Shown: positions 1-8,556, numbered from the stretch's first letter. The stretch is 64,000 nucleotides of DNA from Plectonema cf. radiosum LEGE 06105 (GCF_015207665.1 NZ_JADEWL010000005.1:55044-119043); one strand, 5' to 3'. Numbers and translations are program-made. The notes: generated by a model not told the origin, from the letters alone.

Positions 1-1308
1 ATCTCGGTCGGATTTGTAATAAATACTGATATATCTACTTACATAGTCTAATAAGGTATTCCAGACGAGCAAACCATCATCTCTATAAGGAAAATCTCTC
101 AATATAGAAGGATTATCAACACCACGCTGACGTAAATAGGTGGGGAGCGCATAGTCACTAAAATTGTTGAAATATTCAGAGACACCTCGTTCGCTAAGTT
201 GCAGCGAGCTTTCTAAGGTACCCGGTAAAATAATATCCACCGCTCCCCCCGGATTAATTAGCAACTCATCAGCAAGGCTATTAATTGCCATTGTGAACTC
301 AAAATGAGGCTTTAAAAGTACATTCACGGGATGACGAGCAGCTAGTTCACGTACTGTAGCTAATGCGATTGGTTCCATTACCAGATGAGTTTGTCCCAAA
401 TGACGGTACAGTTGATTGACATAAAAGTCAGCCATCTGGGTAATTAACTTGGCTAAAGTCCAATCTACCCCATCCAAAGGTGTGCAAAGTAAACTTTCTC
501 CCGGCTTTTGTCCCAATTGGATAGCAATGGGAATTAACTGAAAATTACCGCCAATTCTTTCGGCTAAATATAGCGCAATCGGGGTACCTAGATATTGGTT
601 CTGTTTCGGTTGAACGCTATCGAGTATTGCATAATCGGTGACAAATAAACTACCTTGTTGAATAGCACTATCGAGAGTTTGATTAATGCGTTTTCTGCCA
701 TTTGTCTTACTCAGTACGGCTTGAAAAATCTCGTCAGTTATCCCGAATTTGTTGCGAAGATTGTAATCAAGAGTAAGAACATTTTTAAGTTCCATCGGAT
801 TGCAACCAGAAAGCCGTTGTCGTGCAAATACATCGTCATTACGGAACCTTTTGGCTATATCAGGTAGTCCTAAAACGCTCAACAATGCAGCGTAGTCATC
901 GAAGCTTTGAAAAGGTTTAGGATTCCCAAGAAATGCTTGTTGATTGGCTGCTATTTTCTCCGATAAGATTGCTCGGTTATTGTTATATCCTTCAGAAAAT
1001 GCCTCTTGAGAGGGTAAATTCTCCACACGAGGTGAATTCGGTAATCGCAACCCCAATTGATATTCTTCACGAGTTTTCAACAACTGCATTTGGCGTTCTT
1101 GTTGAGTAGCAGGTGTATCCTTTTGAGGTAAGCTAGGGATGTTCGGGTTTGGTGGTGGTTCGGGTTTTGGGGGTTCAGTTTCATTTCCCAGCAAAGTTTC
1201 CAAACCAGGGGTACAAGCTAAAGCCATTAACGCTAACATAGTACGACGCGATAACACATACTGTTCGACTAATTCTTGTCGTCGTTGTTTTGGAGTTGAG
1301 ATTGCCAT
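1..1308 (-). CDS. Lipoxygenase (5' part; C-terminus beyond window edge)
   Basis: Reading the minus strand from the ATG at 1308 gives 436 codons open to base 1, so the gene is cut by the window edge. The protein carries the lipoxygenase landmark DxxFARQRLSGCNP near residue 180 and the iron-site helix HLGQTH followed by MEP. His303, His308, His326 and His335 reproduce the 5/18/9-residue spacing of the lipoxygenase histidine motif. The C-terminal iron ligands (second His, Asn/His and terminal Ile) lie outside the window. The N-terminus has SRRTML followed by a hydrophobic run, resembling a Tat signal, so export is possible. The family adds O2 to polyunsaturated fatty acids to give hydroperoxides. 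The substrate and regiospecificity cannot be told from the sequence. Confidence 0.9.
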   Translation of the reverse strand, partial: MAISTPKQRRQELVEQYVLSRRTMLALMALACTPGLETLLGNETEPPKPEPPPNPNIPSLPQKDTPATQQERQMQLLKTREEYQLGLRLPNSPRVENLPSQEAFSEGYNNNRAILSEKIAANQQAFLGNPKPFQSFDDYAALLSVLGLPDIAKRFRNDDVFARQRLSGCNPMELKNVLTLDYNLRNKFGITDEIFQAVLSKTNGRKRINQTLDSAIQQGSLFVTDYAILDSVQPKQNQYLGTPIALYLAERIGGNFQLIPIAIQLGQKPGESLLCTPLDGVDWTLAKLITQMADFYVNQLYRHLGQTHLVMEPIALATVRELAARHPVNVLLKPHFEFTMAINSLADELLINPGGAVDIILPGTLESSLQLSERGVSEYFNNFSDYALPTYLRQRGVDNPSILRDFPYRDDGLLVWNTLLDYVSRYISIYYKSDRD

Positions 1309-1477
1309 AAATTTTCCCCCGAAATTAGCAGTTTCTTTAAGATAAATGGGTGTAACTGAAAGTGAATTATGCAGTGATAAAAGTTAAAATTATTGATGCA
1401 TGACTTCAAGGTTTTACCTTATGATTACCAATAATCGATACATTTATTCACAATCAATGTTTTTTTATAAACATTTT

Positions 1478-2221
1478 TTATATCGGCTTTTCAAAAAATA
1501 TTAGAGAAAGGAAAAAATCTGTGATAAAAATCATTACCCAACTGCTTACAACAGCCTTCGTTGAAGATTGTCCTACTTCCTTTGCACCTCCACAAGTTGC
1601 TAAACCATGACTGCAACCAATAAAAGCAACTAAAAGTCCAAAAATGAAACCTTTGAGCAAAATTATATATAAATCTGATGGTTGTAAAAAATTTCTCACC
1701 GATTCTAAAAATATCTCTGGAAGTACCTGATAAAACTGTGCAGCGGCAAAAATTCCACCAATAATTCCTATCACTAAAGAAAAAATAGTTAGTATTGGTA
1801 ATATTAAACAGCAAGCAATAATCCGAGGAAGAACCAAGTAGTCAATCGGATTAGTTCTCAACATATAAAGCGCATCAACTTGTTCGGTGACTATCATCGC
1901 ACCGATTTCCGCAGCAAAAGCCGAACCTACTTGTCCAGCAACTATACTAGCAGTTAAAATTGGAGCTAATTCCCGACAGAAAGCCAAAGCAAAAGCACCA
2001 CCAACAGCATTAACTGCACCAAATCGTACTAATTCCCTTGCAGTTTGAATCGTAAAAATCATCCCTGCAAAAAAGCTTACCAACAGTACGGGAGAAATCG
2101 AACCTGGTCCCACTTTCACCATATGCTCTAAAACATTACGATGACAGGTTTTTCCTTGCAATAAACGCAACCACACTTGACCTAATAGCAGTAAAACGAA
2201 AATAAAACGCACAACATACAT
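1478..2221 (-). CDS. mlaE: MlaE/YrbE-family lipid ABC transporter permease
   Basis: A 247-aa polytopic membrane protein with the MlaE hallmarks: a central segment reading GMIFTIQTARELVRFGA, then ELAPILTASIVAGQVGSAFAAE, then a block ending DALYMLRTNPIDYLVLPR. Family members are inner-membrane permeases of Mla/TGD-type transporters that move phospholipids between envelope membranes, working with an MlaF ATPase and an MCE-domain MlaD protein. Neither partner is adjacent, which is common in cyanobacteria. The gene is monocistronic here. The length is normal for the family (about 250-260 aa). Confidence 0.88.
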   Translation of the reverse strand: MYVVRFIFVLLLLGQVWLRLLQGKTCHRNVLEHMVKVGPGSISPVLLVSFFAGMIFTIQTARELVRFGAVNAVGGAFALAFCRELAPILTASIVAGQVGSAFAAEIGAMIVTEQVDALYMLRTNPIDYLVLPRIIACCLILPILTIFSLVIGIIGGIFAAAQFYQVLPEIFLESVRNFLQPSDLYIILLKGFIFGLLVAFIGCSHGLATCGGAKEVGQSSTKAVVSSWVMIFITDFFLSLIFFEKPI

Positions 2222-2317
2222 TTCCTGCTTGCTTTTGGTTGCAATTTTACAGCCATTAACAATTAAACTGCCAATAATATTAATCTCAGTTTAACGGAAA
2301 GCCTTCCGCAATCGTCA

Positions 2318-2384
2318 GAAGTCGGGTTTTTAGAAAATTTGTCAGCTGCTGGTGACAGATACTTATTCTAAAAACCCGACTTCT
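2318..2384. repeat. Long inverted repeat, AGAAGTCGGGTTTTTA family
   Basis: A perfect 19-bp stem (2318-2336 with 2366-2384) encloses an inner TGTCA/TGACA hairpin. The same arms recur at 48438-48502 and, more decayed, at 55885-56056, so this is a dispersed palindromic element. It sits between the DUF167 gene and mlaE, both on the minus strand, and may also act as a transcription terminator. Confidence 0.75.
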
Positions 2385-2415
2385 CAACCACAAGCAAGAG
2401 GGAACGCGGATTGGT

Positions 2416-2643
2416 TTATTCGTCCATATCAATTTCAATCAATTTTTGTCGCGAAGTAGCACCAGATTTAATATAAATATAAGATTTCGGTACGCCAAAC
2501 TTTTTTGACAACACTTTAATTAACTCTTCATTAGCCTTACCATCCACAGGAGGCGATTTTAAATGTATCGTCAGACTACCGTCTTCTTCTTCAACAATTT
2601 TCTGTTGTTTACAATTAGGTTTAACTTTAACTCGTTGCTGCAT
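2416..2643 (-). CDS. DUF167 (YggU-family) protein
   Basis: A 75-aa protein with the DUF167 pattern: an N-terminal [13 protein letters not shown] strand, [24 protein letters not shown], and [14 protein letters not shown]. Length and motif order match the YggU/C15orf40 family of small alpha/beta proteins. The biochemical role of the family is unknown. It is short but complete. Confidence 0.85.
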   Translation of the reverse strand: MQQRVKVKPNCKQQKIVEEEDGSLTIHLKSPPVDGKANEELIKVLSKKFGVPKSYIYIKSGATSRQKLIEIDMDE

Positions 2644-2819
2644 CAGAATTGGTAATTGGTAATTAAATCCGTGTAATCAGTGTAATCCTTTTTAATCCGT
2701 GATTAAAAAAGTGCGCTATGTTATATAACGCACTTAATAAAATTATCAACCTTACTCTTTGTTTGCTCACTCAATCACACCTAGCATTGAAAATTGATAA
2801 TTGTTAACTGATAACTGAT

Positions 2820-3362
2820 TTAAAGCTGTTCTGGATTACCGTTACCAATTACAGAAATCTTATGTCGATAAACTAATTCTCCTCCATACCAACCGGAAAC
2901 ACCGAGAAGTGTAGCCACAACGAGCGAAATTACTAACCCCCAAGGTAATACGGCTGCTACTGGAGAATTCCATCGCAATACTAAGTTAATTAAGGTTAAC
3001 AATAAAGCTGAAATATTCAAAACCATATGCGCCCAACCAGCGCTACGTATACGTGTTCTTCCTATTCTCAAAAAGTCAAGCATTCCAGTTATAGCTGCTA
3101 GAATACCCATCAAAAAACCACCTGCAATTAAATAAAAAGATGCTCTTGCCCAAAATATATCATTGGTGAACCAGAAAACAATATCTGCTAAAAACGCACC
3201 AACTAAAAAAGCAATGGGAAATTGCACAAGAATCGGGTGAATTGGATGTCCTACAACAGATACGGTACTTGGTACACCAGCATCTCTAAATTCTCTATCA
3301 TCTGTTTCTAAAAAGTTGGGAATATTGGGGTAGGGAGATGTTCTTCTGTCTTGAGTTTCCAT
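2820..3362 (-). CDS. DUF2231 membrane protein
   Basis: A 180-aa protein with a soluble 35-residue N-terminus followed by HPIHPILVQFPIAFLVGAF, the signature of DUF2231 membrane proteins, and four predicted transmembrane segments in total. The HPIHP motif suggests metal or haem binding in the family, but this is not proven. It lies 65 bp downstream of the DUF2993 gene on the same strand, so the two may be cotranscribed. Function unknown. Confidence 0.8.
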   Translation of the reverse strand: METQDRRTSPYPNIPNFLETDDREFRDAGVPSTVSVVGHPIHPILVQFPIAFLVGAFLADIVFWFTNDIFWARASFYLIAGGFLMGILAAITGMLDFLRIGRTRIRSAGWAHMVLNISALLLTLINLVLRWNSPVAAVLPWGLVISLVVATLLGVSGWYGGELVYRHKISVIGNGNPEQL

Positions 3363-3376
3363 AATAAAAGCTTAGA

Positions 3377-3404
3377 GGTTAAAGGTTAAAGGTCAAAGGT
3401 TAAA
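3377..3404. repeat. Heptanucleotide tandem repeat (GGTTAAA/GGTCAAA)
   Basis: Four tandem 7-mers of GGTTAAA or GGTCAAA lie in the spacer between the DUF2231 and DUF2993 genes. Such short tandemly repeated repetitive sequences are typical of heterocystous cyanobacteria and recur at several places in this window. Confidence 0.85.
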
Positions 3405-3427
3405 AAAAAGTGGTAGTTTTAAAATGA

Positions 3428-4168
3428 TTACTCTGTAGGAATTTTCTCAACGTAAGCTTCAGCTAATAATACAAGTTTTCCTGTTTCTACTTCTAAACTT
3501 TTTACTGTCAAATCCATTCCTTCTAAATCAAAGTTGCTTAAATTCAATAATTCGCTGGTTTGATTTATTAATGCTTCTGCCAATTCAGACGAATTTTCTT
3601 GATTTTTATCATACTCAACATTTTCTAAAGTAACAGTTTTTCCTCCAGCAGAAACACGCGGTACTGCGGAAAATGCAACTTGATTTGTTTCACCTGTCTC
3701 TTTTAATAAAACAGTAGCGTTTAATTGGATTTTATTATCGCCAGGTAAACGAAAATCTACCTTTTGGGGGAGAATATTAGTCGGTCTTCCGTTAATATTA
3801 ATTTTTTGACTTTGTAATTGTTGCTGTACGTATTCGGAATTAAAAGCGCGGTTGATATCTTCTTCAAGTAAAACAACTCTCGCACTACCTAAAGTTGGCT
3901 TGGTTAATTCAATTTTTCCAAAAGCCGCACTCATAGGATTAATTGCAACATTCTCAATATGCATATCTAATTCCTCCATGCGGAGGTCTTTTTCCATTAC
4001 CAAACCATCACCATCAATATCAACGGATTCGACCTCTCCCTGAATCGCTTTAAAAGGATTAGTCTTAATATCAACATTTAAATCTTCAACTTCATCCAAC
4101 TGACTAGACAGCCCTATTTCTGCGACTTTATTCAGGGCTTGTTCCCCTAATCCAGAATTTTCTGGCAT
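3428..4168 (-). CDS. DUF2993 (LmeA-like) protein
   Basis: A 246-aa soluble protein matching cyanobacterial DUF2993: an N-terminal LGEQALNKVAEIGLSSQLD, a region on ancillary lipid-like binding strands (LTKPTLGSARVVLLEEDINRA), and a C-terminal beta-rich half ending LVLLAEAYVEKIP. DUF2993 proteins resemble the mycobacterial LmeA lipid-binding fold. No signal peptide is evident, so the cell location is uncertain. It is the first gene of a possible pair with the DUF2231 protein. Confidence 0.78.
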   Translation of the reverse strand: MPENSGLGEQALNKVAEIGLSSQLDEVEDLNVDIKTNPFKAIQGEVESVDIDGDGLVMEKDLRMEELDMHIENVAINPMSAAFGKIELTKPTLGSARVVLLEEDINRAFNSEYVQQQLQSQKININGRPTNILPQKVDFRLPGDNKIQLNATVLLKETGETNQVAFSAVPRVSAGGKTVTLENVEYDKNQENSSELAEALINQTSELLNLSNFDLEGMDLTVKSLEVETGKLVLLAEAYVEKIPTE

Positions 4169-4532
4169 TTTTGATAAATTTCCATTTAGTGTTCTTTTAG
4201 TAAATCTATTCTTTTTGCCGAAAAAAGTTCTCTCCCTAATGGAATAAGCAAAACTTAATATTTATCTATCTAAGGATTAATCTGATTTGATAACAATTAA
4301 TGATGTAATAAAAGGTATTTTTTGAATTTATGACTCACAACTGTTTTTTAGCTAATTAACTTCGTGTAAGTCTATTTTTACTATTTATACACCCGCTCCA
4401 CGAAATCAAGAAAGCACTTTTATCTACCCAGAGTAATGCCCGTGATACCTCAAAAGAAGGATGGAAGCTATAAATACCTGTGGCAATCTGAAGCTAACAC
4501 TAAATAAAGATTTTTCAGAGAGGAGAAACACT
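4169..4532. other. Intergenic, divergent promoter region
   Basis: This is the spacer between the minus-strand DUF2993 gene and the plus-strand hemerythrin gene. It must hold both promoters. No convincing gene or structured element was seen. An in-frame upstream ATG at 4461 has no ribosome binding site. Confidence 0.5.
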
Positions 4533-5576
4533 GTGGTAGCTACTTTAGATGATACTAAACGCTCTGCGATCGCGATGAAGTTGGCTGATATGAAAGCGTT
4601 ACAGCAATTAATTATCGACAATGAACAACGGTTTATTGGACAACTTTCCGATAACGATATTCGCGATCGCTTGCAAAAAATGCTTGATGATGACCAAAAG
4701 AATTTAGGAATTATCGAGACTACAATTACTCAGTATGGTATTCAAGCTAAGCCGGAAAATGTTGTCTCACAAATGGTTGAGCAAGTCAGACAATTAATGC
4801 AAGGCTCTGAATTGAGTCTATATGAAAAAGTATTTCAGCATGAATTACTCAAGCATCAACAAGTAATGAGCGGTATCACAATCCACAAAGCCGCTGAAAA
4901 AGTAGGTGCTGATGTGATGTTAGCAATCGGACCTCTCAACACCGTTAACTTTGAAAACCGCGCTCATCAAGAACAACTTAAAGGTATTTTAGAATACTTG
5001 GGTGTCCGCGAACTTACTGGACAAGAAGCCGACCAAGGCATTTGGGGACGAGTTCAAGATGCTGTTGCTGCTTTGAGCGGTGCTGTTGGTAGTGTGATAA
5101 CTCAAACTTCTGACAAGCAGGATATGAATGTCCAAGACGTTATCCGTGCAGACCACAGCAAGGTAAATACTTTATTCACCGAATTGTTACAAAGCGATAA
5201 TCCTCAGAAGATTCAAGAATACTTCGGTCAAATTTACAAAGATTTAACCGCTCACGCAGAAGCTGAAGAGGAAGTTGTATATCCAAAAGTACGTCCTTTC
5301 TACGGTGAAGGAGATACTCAAGAGCTATATGACGAACAAGCTGAAATGAAAGTCAAGTTAGACGAAATCAAGTCTACTAGTCCTTCTTCACCTCAATTCA
5401 AAGACAAAATCAAGCAGTTAATGGATGTAGTAGGTGACCATATTCGTCAAGAAGAAAGTACCATGTTTGCTGCAATTCGCAATAACCTCAATAGCCAACA
5501 AAGTGAACAATTGGCTACTGAGTTTAAAGCTGCTAAGACTCGGATTCAAAAGAAAATGGGTGTAGTTAGTCAGTAG
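4533..5576 (+). CDS. Hemerythrin HHE domain protein
   Basis: The GTG at 4533 is preceded by AGAGGAGAAACACT, a strong ribosome binding site, so I prefer it to the upstream ATG at 4461; this gives 347 aa. The C-terminal third is an HHE cation-binding domain: ADHSKV, then HAEAEEEVVYP, then a D/E helix, then DHIRQEESTMF, which supplies the His/Glu di-iron ligands. The N-terminal about 190 residues form a separate all-helical module containing EKVFQHELLKHQQV, probably a second ferritin-like bundle. Bacterial hemerythrins bind O2, NO or iron and are often stress-related. The specific ligand is unknown. A terminator hairpin follows. Confidence 0.85.
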   Translation: MVATLDDTKRSAIAMKLADMKALQQLIIDNEQRFIGQLSDNDIRDRLQKMLDDDQKNLGIIETTITQYGIQAKPENVVSQMVEQVRQLMQGSELSLYEKVFQHELLKHQQVMSGITIHKAAEKVGADVMLAIGPLNTVNFENRAHQEQLKGILEYLGVRELTGQEADQGIWGRVQDAVAALSGAVGSVITQTSDKQDMNVQDVIRADHSKVNTLFTELLQSDNPQKIQEYFGQIYKDLTAHAEAEEEVVYPKVRPFYGEGDTQELYDEQAEMKVKLDEIKSTSPSSPQFKDKIKQLMDVVGDHIRQEESTMFAAIRNNLNSQQSEQLATEFKAAKTRIQKKMGVVSQ

Positions 5577-5622
5577 ATATGAGTTAATAGAGGTTTTGAA
5601 TAAATTAGAATCTCTATGAGTA

Positions 5623-5651
5623 AACCCCTTTCTATTAATTTAGGAGGGGTT
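5623..5651 (+). terminator. Putative terminator of the hemerythrin gene
   Basis: AACCCCT pairs with AGGGGTT across a 15-base loop, beginning 47 bp after the hemerythrin stop codon. The downstream bases are TA-rich rather than a clean T run, so efficiency is uncertain. Confidence 0.5.
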
Positions 5652-5819
5652 AATAATGTTTTATTGGAAAATAAATGAAGGTAACAGATTTTTACAGTCG
5701 TTCATTTTTGTTTTGCAAAGAGTAAAAAATGATTTTGGGGTGTCCTAGTTAGCGGTAGTGACATACTCCGGATTCAAAAATATTATTAACCTCATCAATA
5801 TTTTTCAACGGTGTAAACA

Positions 5820-6077
5820 ATGGCTAAATTTACTATTTATCAACTTTTACTAATTGCAAACAAGATTACGAATGATGCTTTAAAGCAATTACACCATAAT
5901 GATGATGAGATATTAAATAATTTTTCATCCGTTCATAAAATGCTTGAGTATATTACAAATAACGAAGAAAATGCAAGAGTTGATTTTCCAAGCTTAGAAC
6001 AGGAAATTGAATATAAAAATACTCTTAGTGAAGTTTTAAAGGAAGAAATTGATTTTAATTATATTAAGCCTTTTTAA
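5820..6077 (+). CDS. Hypothetical small protein
   Basis: An 85-aa ORF beginning ATGGCTAAATTTAC, acidic and helix-rich (YQLLLIANKITNDALKQL). No ribosome binding site is clear and no family was recognised. It is more AT-rich than neighbouring genes and lies in a repeat-rich, gene-poor stretch. It may be a real small gene or chance. Confidence 0.3.
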   Translation: MAKFTIYQLLLIANKITNDALKQLHHNDDEILNNFSSVHKMLEYITNNEENARVDFPSLEQEIEYKNTLSEVLKEEIDFNYIKPF

Positions 6078-6157
6078 AAGTAATAGAAAAATTTGCTTAT
6101 CAGCTTCTTTTATATACAGTATAAGAGGATGTTTTGAAAGTCTAATTTATACTTTAC

Positions 6158-6270
6158 CTGGCGACTATAAGTCGCAGCTACACAAACCGGCACCCGCCTC
6201 TGCGGGTTCTAAATTACTAGTCCACGCAGGTGGACTTCGTTTGTGTAGCTGCGGTTTCAACCGCCGGATA
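6158..6270. repeat. Dispersed palindromic repeat, GTAGCTGCGGTTTCAACCGCC family
   Basis: CGCAGCTACACAAACCGGCACCCG on the left mirrors TTTGTGTAGCTGCGGTTTCAACCGCC on the right, with a nested AGTCCACGCAGGTGGACT hairpin between. Variants of the right arm recur at 7911-7938, 10090-10112, 21321-21345 and 27898-27917. It is non-coding and probably an inactive small mobile repeat. Confidence 0.75.
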
Positions 6271-6327
6271 CTTTTAAAACATCCTCTAAGGTTGCAAAAC
6301 ATTATTTCAGTGAAGTAGCTTCTTAAT

Positions 6328-7203
6328 TCAAGAATTGATATCTATTTTTTGAAAAAATCTACTGATATAATACCTGATTATTTCTCTCGATTTATCATTT
6401 ATTAATATTTCCTTGATTTTATCATCTAACAATATATTGTCTCTAATGTAGTTCAAAGCATCTAATTCGCGCTTGCTATTCTTATTAATAATTCGATGTA
6501 AAGACTCTGTTGGCATCTCGCAATCAAATTTAATACTGCAAATTAGCCAAGCTTTTAAGATTACATATATATTCTTATATATTTGATTTTCATCTTTTGT
6601 AATAAAATCATTTTCTTTTTTCCTAAAAGAATAATCACCTGCTTTTCGTGCGATTGATTTTAATAAATCATCATTTAGGTTATTTATAATGTCTTGACGA
6701 GCTTCATATCTTTTTCTAAAACTTTCTAGATAAATTTCTTCAAATTCTTTTCTATCTTTCATTAATTCATGACGCAATTTTTCAGACATTTCATTGAAGT
6801 CAACATGATTTAGCTGTTCTTTATCTGTCCAAATAGCTAAAAATTCTAATTCTTGTTTTTCTTTAATTATTTCAGGTGCTTTTCTTTCATATTCTTCCTT
6901 GATTTTTTTAATTTCGGATTCACATTTTTCACGATTTTCTTCTATCTTTGCTTTGGATTCACATTCGATTGATTCCTCGATCGACTCTTTTACAAAAAGC
7001 CATGAAGGTAAGGGTGAAAATAGTCCAATTACTATTGGTAATAAAAAGGGAGGAATTTTAATATTAAAATCTTGTAGGTAAGCTACCAAAGGTTCTTTAC
7101 CAATAAAACTTAAAAACAGAATAAACGTATTGAACAGCATCAATAGATAAAATTTAATTACTACGCTACGCTTAGTTCTATAAGGTTTTTTTTGTGTACT
7201 CAT
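6328..7203 (-). CDS. Hypothetical membrane protein with coiled coil
   Basis: A 291-aa ORF not assigned to a family. A basic N-terminus (KKPYRTKRS) is followed by two hydrophobic segments (about residues 16-34 and 50-69), so it is probably a membrane hairpin. A charged Glu/Lys-rich helix of about residues 73-175 follows, likely a coiled coil, and then a helical C-terminal domain. No catalytic motif was seen. Base composition is strongly AT-rich and Lys/Ile/Asn-rich relative to the neighbours, which hints at acquisition by transfer. Its neighbours are repeats and a transposase remnant. Confidence 0.6.
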   Translation of the reverse strand: MSTQKKPYRTKRSVVIKFYLLMLFNTFILFLSFIGKEPLVAYLQDFNIKIPPFLLPIVIGLFSPLPSWLFVKESIEESIECESKAKIEENREKCESEIKKIKEEYERKAPEIIKEKQELEFLAIWTDKEQLNHVDFNEMSEKLRHELMKDRKEFEEIYLESFRKRYEARQDIINNLNDDLLKSIARKAGDYSFRKKENDFITKDENQIYKNIYVILKAWLICSIKFDCEMPTESLHRIINKNSKRELDALNYIRDNILLDDKIKEILINDKSREIIRYYISRFFQKIDINS

Positions 7204-7333
7204 TTAAGCTTTTCCAATTGAAACATTTAAATATACTTTTGGTTCTGAAATGTTCCTTAATAAGGTGTTCAGGTTTAAGTCACAGTACTACGTCTCTACA
7301 AACTAATTTGTAAGTGATTAAGAAGTCATAACA

Positions 7334-7360
7334 ACCTCTCCTCTAGCGGAAGAGAGGTTT
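7334..7360 (-). terminator. Hairpin downstream of transposase-like ORF
   Basis: AACCTCTC (7334-7341) pairs with GAGAGGTT (7353-7360). It lies 13 bp past the stop of the minus-strand ORF. No good T run follows on that strand, so this is only a possible terminator. Confidence 0.35.
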
Positions 7361-7372
7361 TGAAAGGGGTTT

Positions 7373-7759
7373 CTAAGATTTCATTCTTACTAATCTCTCC
7401 AATACTTCCGACTTATCCTCTTTTATCCGCTTCAGCATAAAAGCAGCAGTATTTTTATTAACCCCAACTTCTTTAGCAAGCTGACGCACGCTGATACCTT
7501 CCGAAGAACTCATCAGTAGACGAATTGCTAAAAACCATTTATCCAAACTCACATGAGTTTTGTGGAACAGTGTACCAACTGTGACGCTAAATGAAGTGTA
7601 GCATGAATTACAATGGTATCTTTTCTCGTTTCTGTATGCTGTTGCGTTGTTTGATTCGCAGTAAGGACACTTTGGCTTTCCATTCCAGCGGATTTGCTCA
7701 AGAATTGTTAGATATTTATCGTTATTTAATGTCATCATTATGCTCAGAACTCTGGTCAT
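7373..7759 (-). CDS. IS1595-type transposase N-terminal fragment (zinc ribbon and HTH)
   Basis: The 128-aa product has a zinc ribbon (CPYC near residue 34, CNSC about 18 residues later), the motif GTLFHKTHVSLDKWFLAIRL and then a helix-turn-helix-like GISVRQLAKEVGVNKNTA. This is the N-terminal architecture of IS1595/ISXO2 transposases. The DDE catalytic domain is missing: the protein ends at an AAFMLKRIKE helix. It is therefore either a decayed IS or a stand-alone DNA-binding derivative. The true start may be at the internal MMTLNN. No terminal inverted repeats were identified. Confidence 0.7.
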   Translation of the reverse strand: MTRVLSIMMTLNNDKYLTILEQIRWNGKPKCPYCESNNATAYRNEKRYHCNSCYTSFSVTVGTLFHKTHVSLDKWFLAIRLLMSSSEGISVRQLAKEVGVNKNTAAFMLKRIKEDKSEVLERLVRMKS

Positions 7760-7889
7760 AATGATGTCAACAAAGACTCTTAATCTTTTGTATTTATACG
7801 TAGATATAGCAAAAAAGCGCTGAAGTTATTCATCTGAGCGCTTTGTAGGAATATGAGTTAAAATGTCTAAAATTTTACGTATTTTAAAC

Positions 7890-8108
7890 CCGTGCAGACG
7901 GGTGCCGGTTTGTTTAGCTGCGGTTTCAACCGCCGGATAAATAAAACAAACTCGATTTATCTCCCCCTAACAATTTCATCTAAAAATCCCATAAACTATA
8001 TTTTTAATACTTTAAAAAATCAAAATAAATCTTTCAGTTTGTTGGTGCGTGACGCTACAAGTCTTATCGCTACGTTCAAATTTATTCTAAACTACAGCAC
8101 CCTACAAG
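7890..8108. repeat. Dispersed cyanobacterial repeats
   Basis: 7890-7938 carries CCCGTGCAGACGGGTGCCGG followed by the TAGCTGCGGTTTCAACCGCC arm of the family at 6158. 8042-8106 begins TTGGTGCGTGACGCTAC and ends CAGCACCCTAC, another common cyanobacterial imperfect palindrome. No gene is supported here. Confidence 0.65.
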
Positions 8109-8139
8109 AAAAATATGCCGGCGTTGCTAAGTCTTATCT

Positions 8140-8556
8140 TTAAAAAGAACTTTTGATATTTTTTAAATGCTCTAAATTTTGATTTTGCTGTTCAATTTGC
8201 AAAGAAATAGAATCGCATACTAATTCACATAATTCAAAAATAAACGGATTACTAATTTCATAAAAAACGTTTATCCCTTGTTGAGTACGAGTAACTATAC
8301 TTGCTTGTGTCAAAACTTTGAGATGCTTAGATACATTAGCCTGCCCTAAAGCTGTATCCTCAATAATTTGAGATACATTTTTAGATCCTGATTTTAAGGT
8401 GCAAAGAATTTGCAGTCTACTGGGTTCTGATAAAACTTTAAAGAATTCAGCCATTAAAGTAATTGCTGCGGGAGACAACTTTTTTACCCCATACTCTTCA
8501 AGCTGCGTCAGTTCTTTTTGTGATTCATCATTTTTGTTTAAAATATTTTTAGGCAT
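8140..8556 (-). CDS. ArsR-family repressor, BigR/SqrR-like persulfide sensor candidate
   Basis: A 138-aa winged-helix regulator. FKVLSEPSRLQIL precedes the recognition region GQANVSKHLKVL and a wing RTQQGINVFYEI, the classic ArsR/SmtB order. It has Cys52 in the helix RLQILC and Cys110/Cys114 in the C-terminal helix. That pair placement resembles the two-cysteine persulfide switch of BigR/SqrR rather than a metal site. The gene is divergent from persulfide dioxygenase, rhodanese and TauE genes, the typical BigR regulon. The sulfur-sensing role is inferred from these two facts. It probably also represses itself. Confidence 0.82.
   Translation of the reverse strand: MPKNILNKNDESQKELTQLEEYGVKKLSPAAITLMAEFFKVLSEPSRLQILCTLKSGSKNVSQIIEDTALGQANVSKHLKVLTQASIVTRTQQGINVFYEISNPFIFELCELVCDSISLQIEQQNQNLEHLKNIKSSF

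Noticed and set aside
655..867. Plus-strand 70-codon frame
   Set aside because: It lies antisense within the clearly coding lipoxygenase gene; no ribosome site or family.
6049..6318. 89-codon plus-strand frame
   Set aside because: It is made of the dispersed palindromic repeat at 6158 and would translate repeat DNA.
7892..8143. 83-codon plus-strand frame
   Set aside because: It covers two repeat copies and lacks a start context; the sequence is not protein-like.
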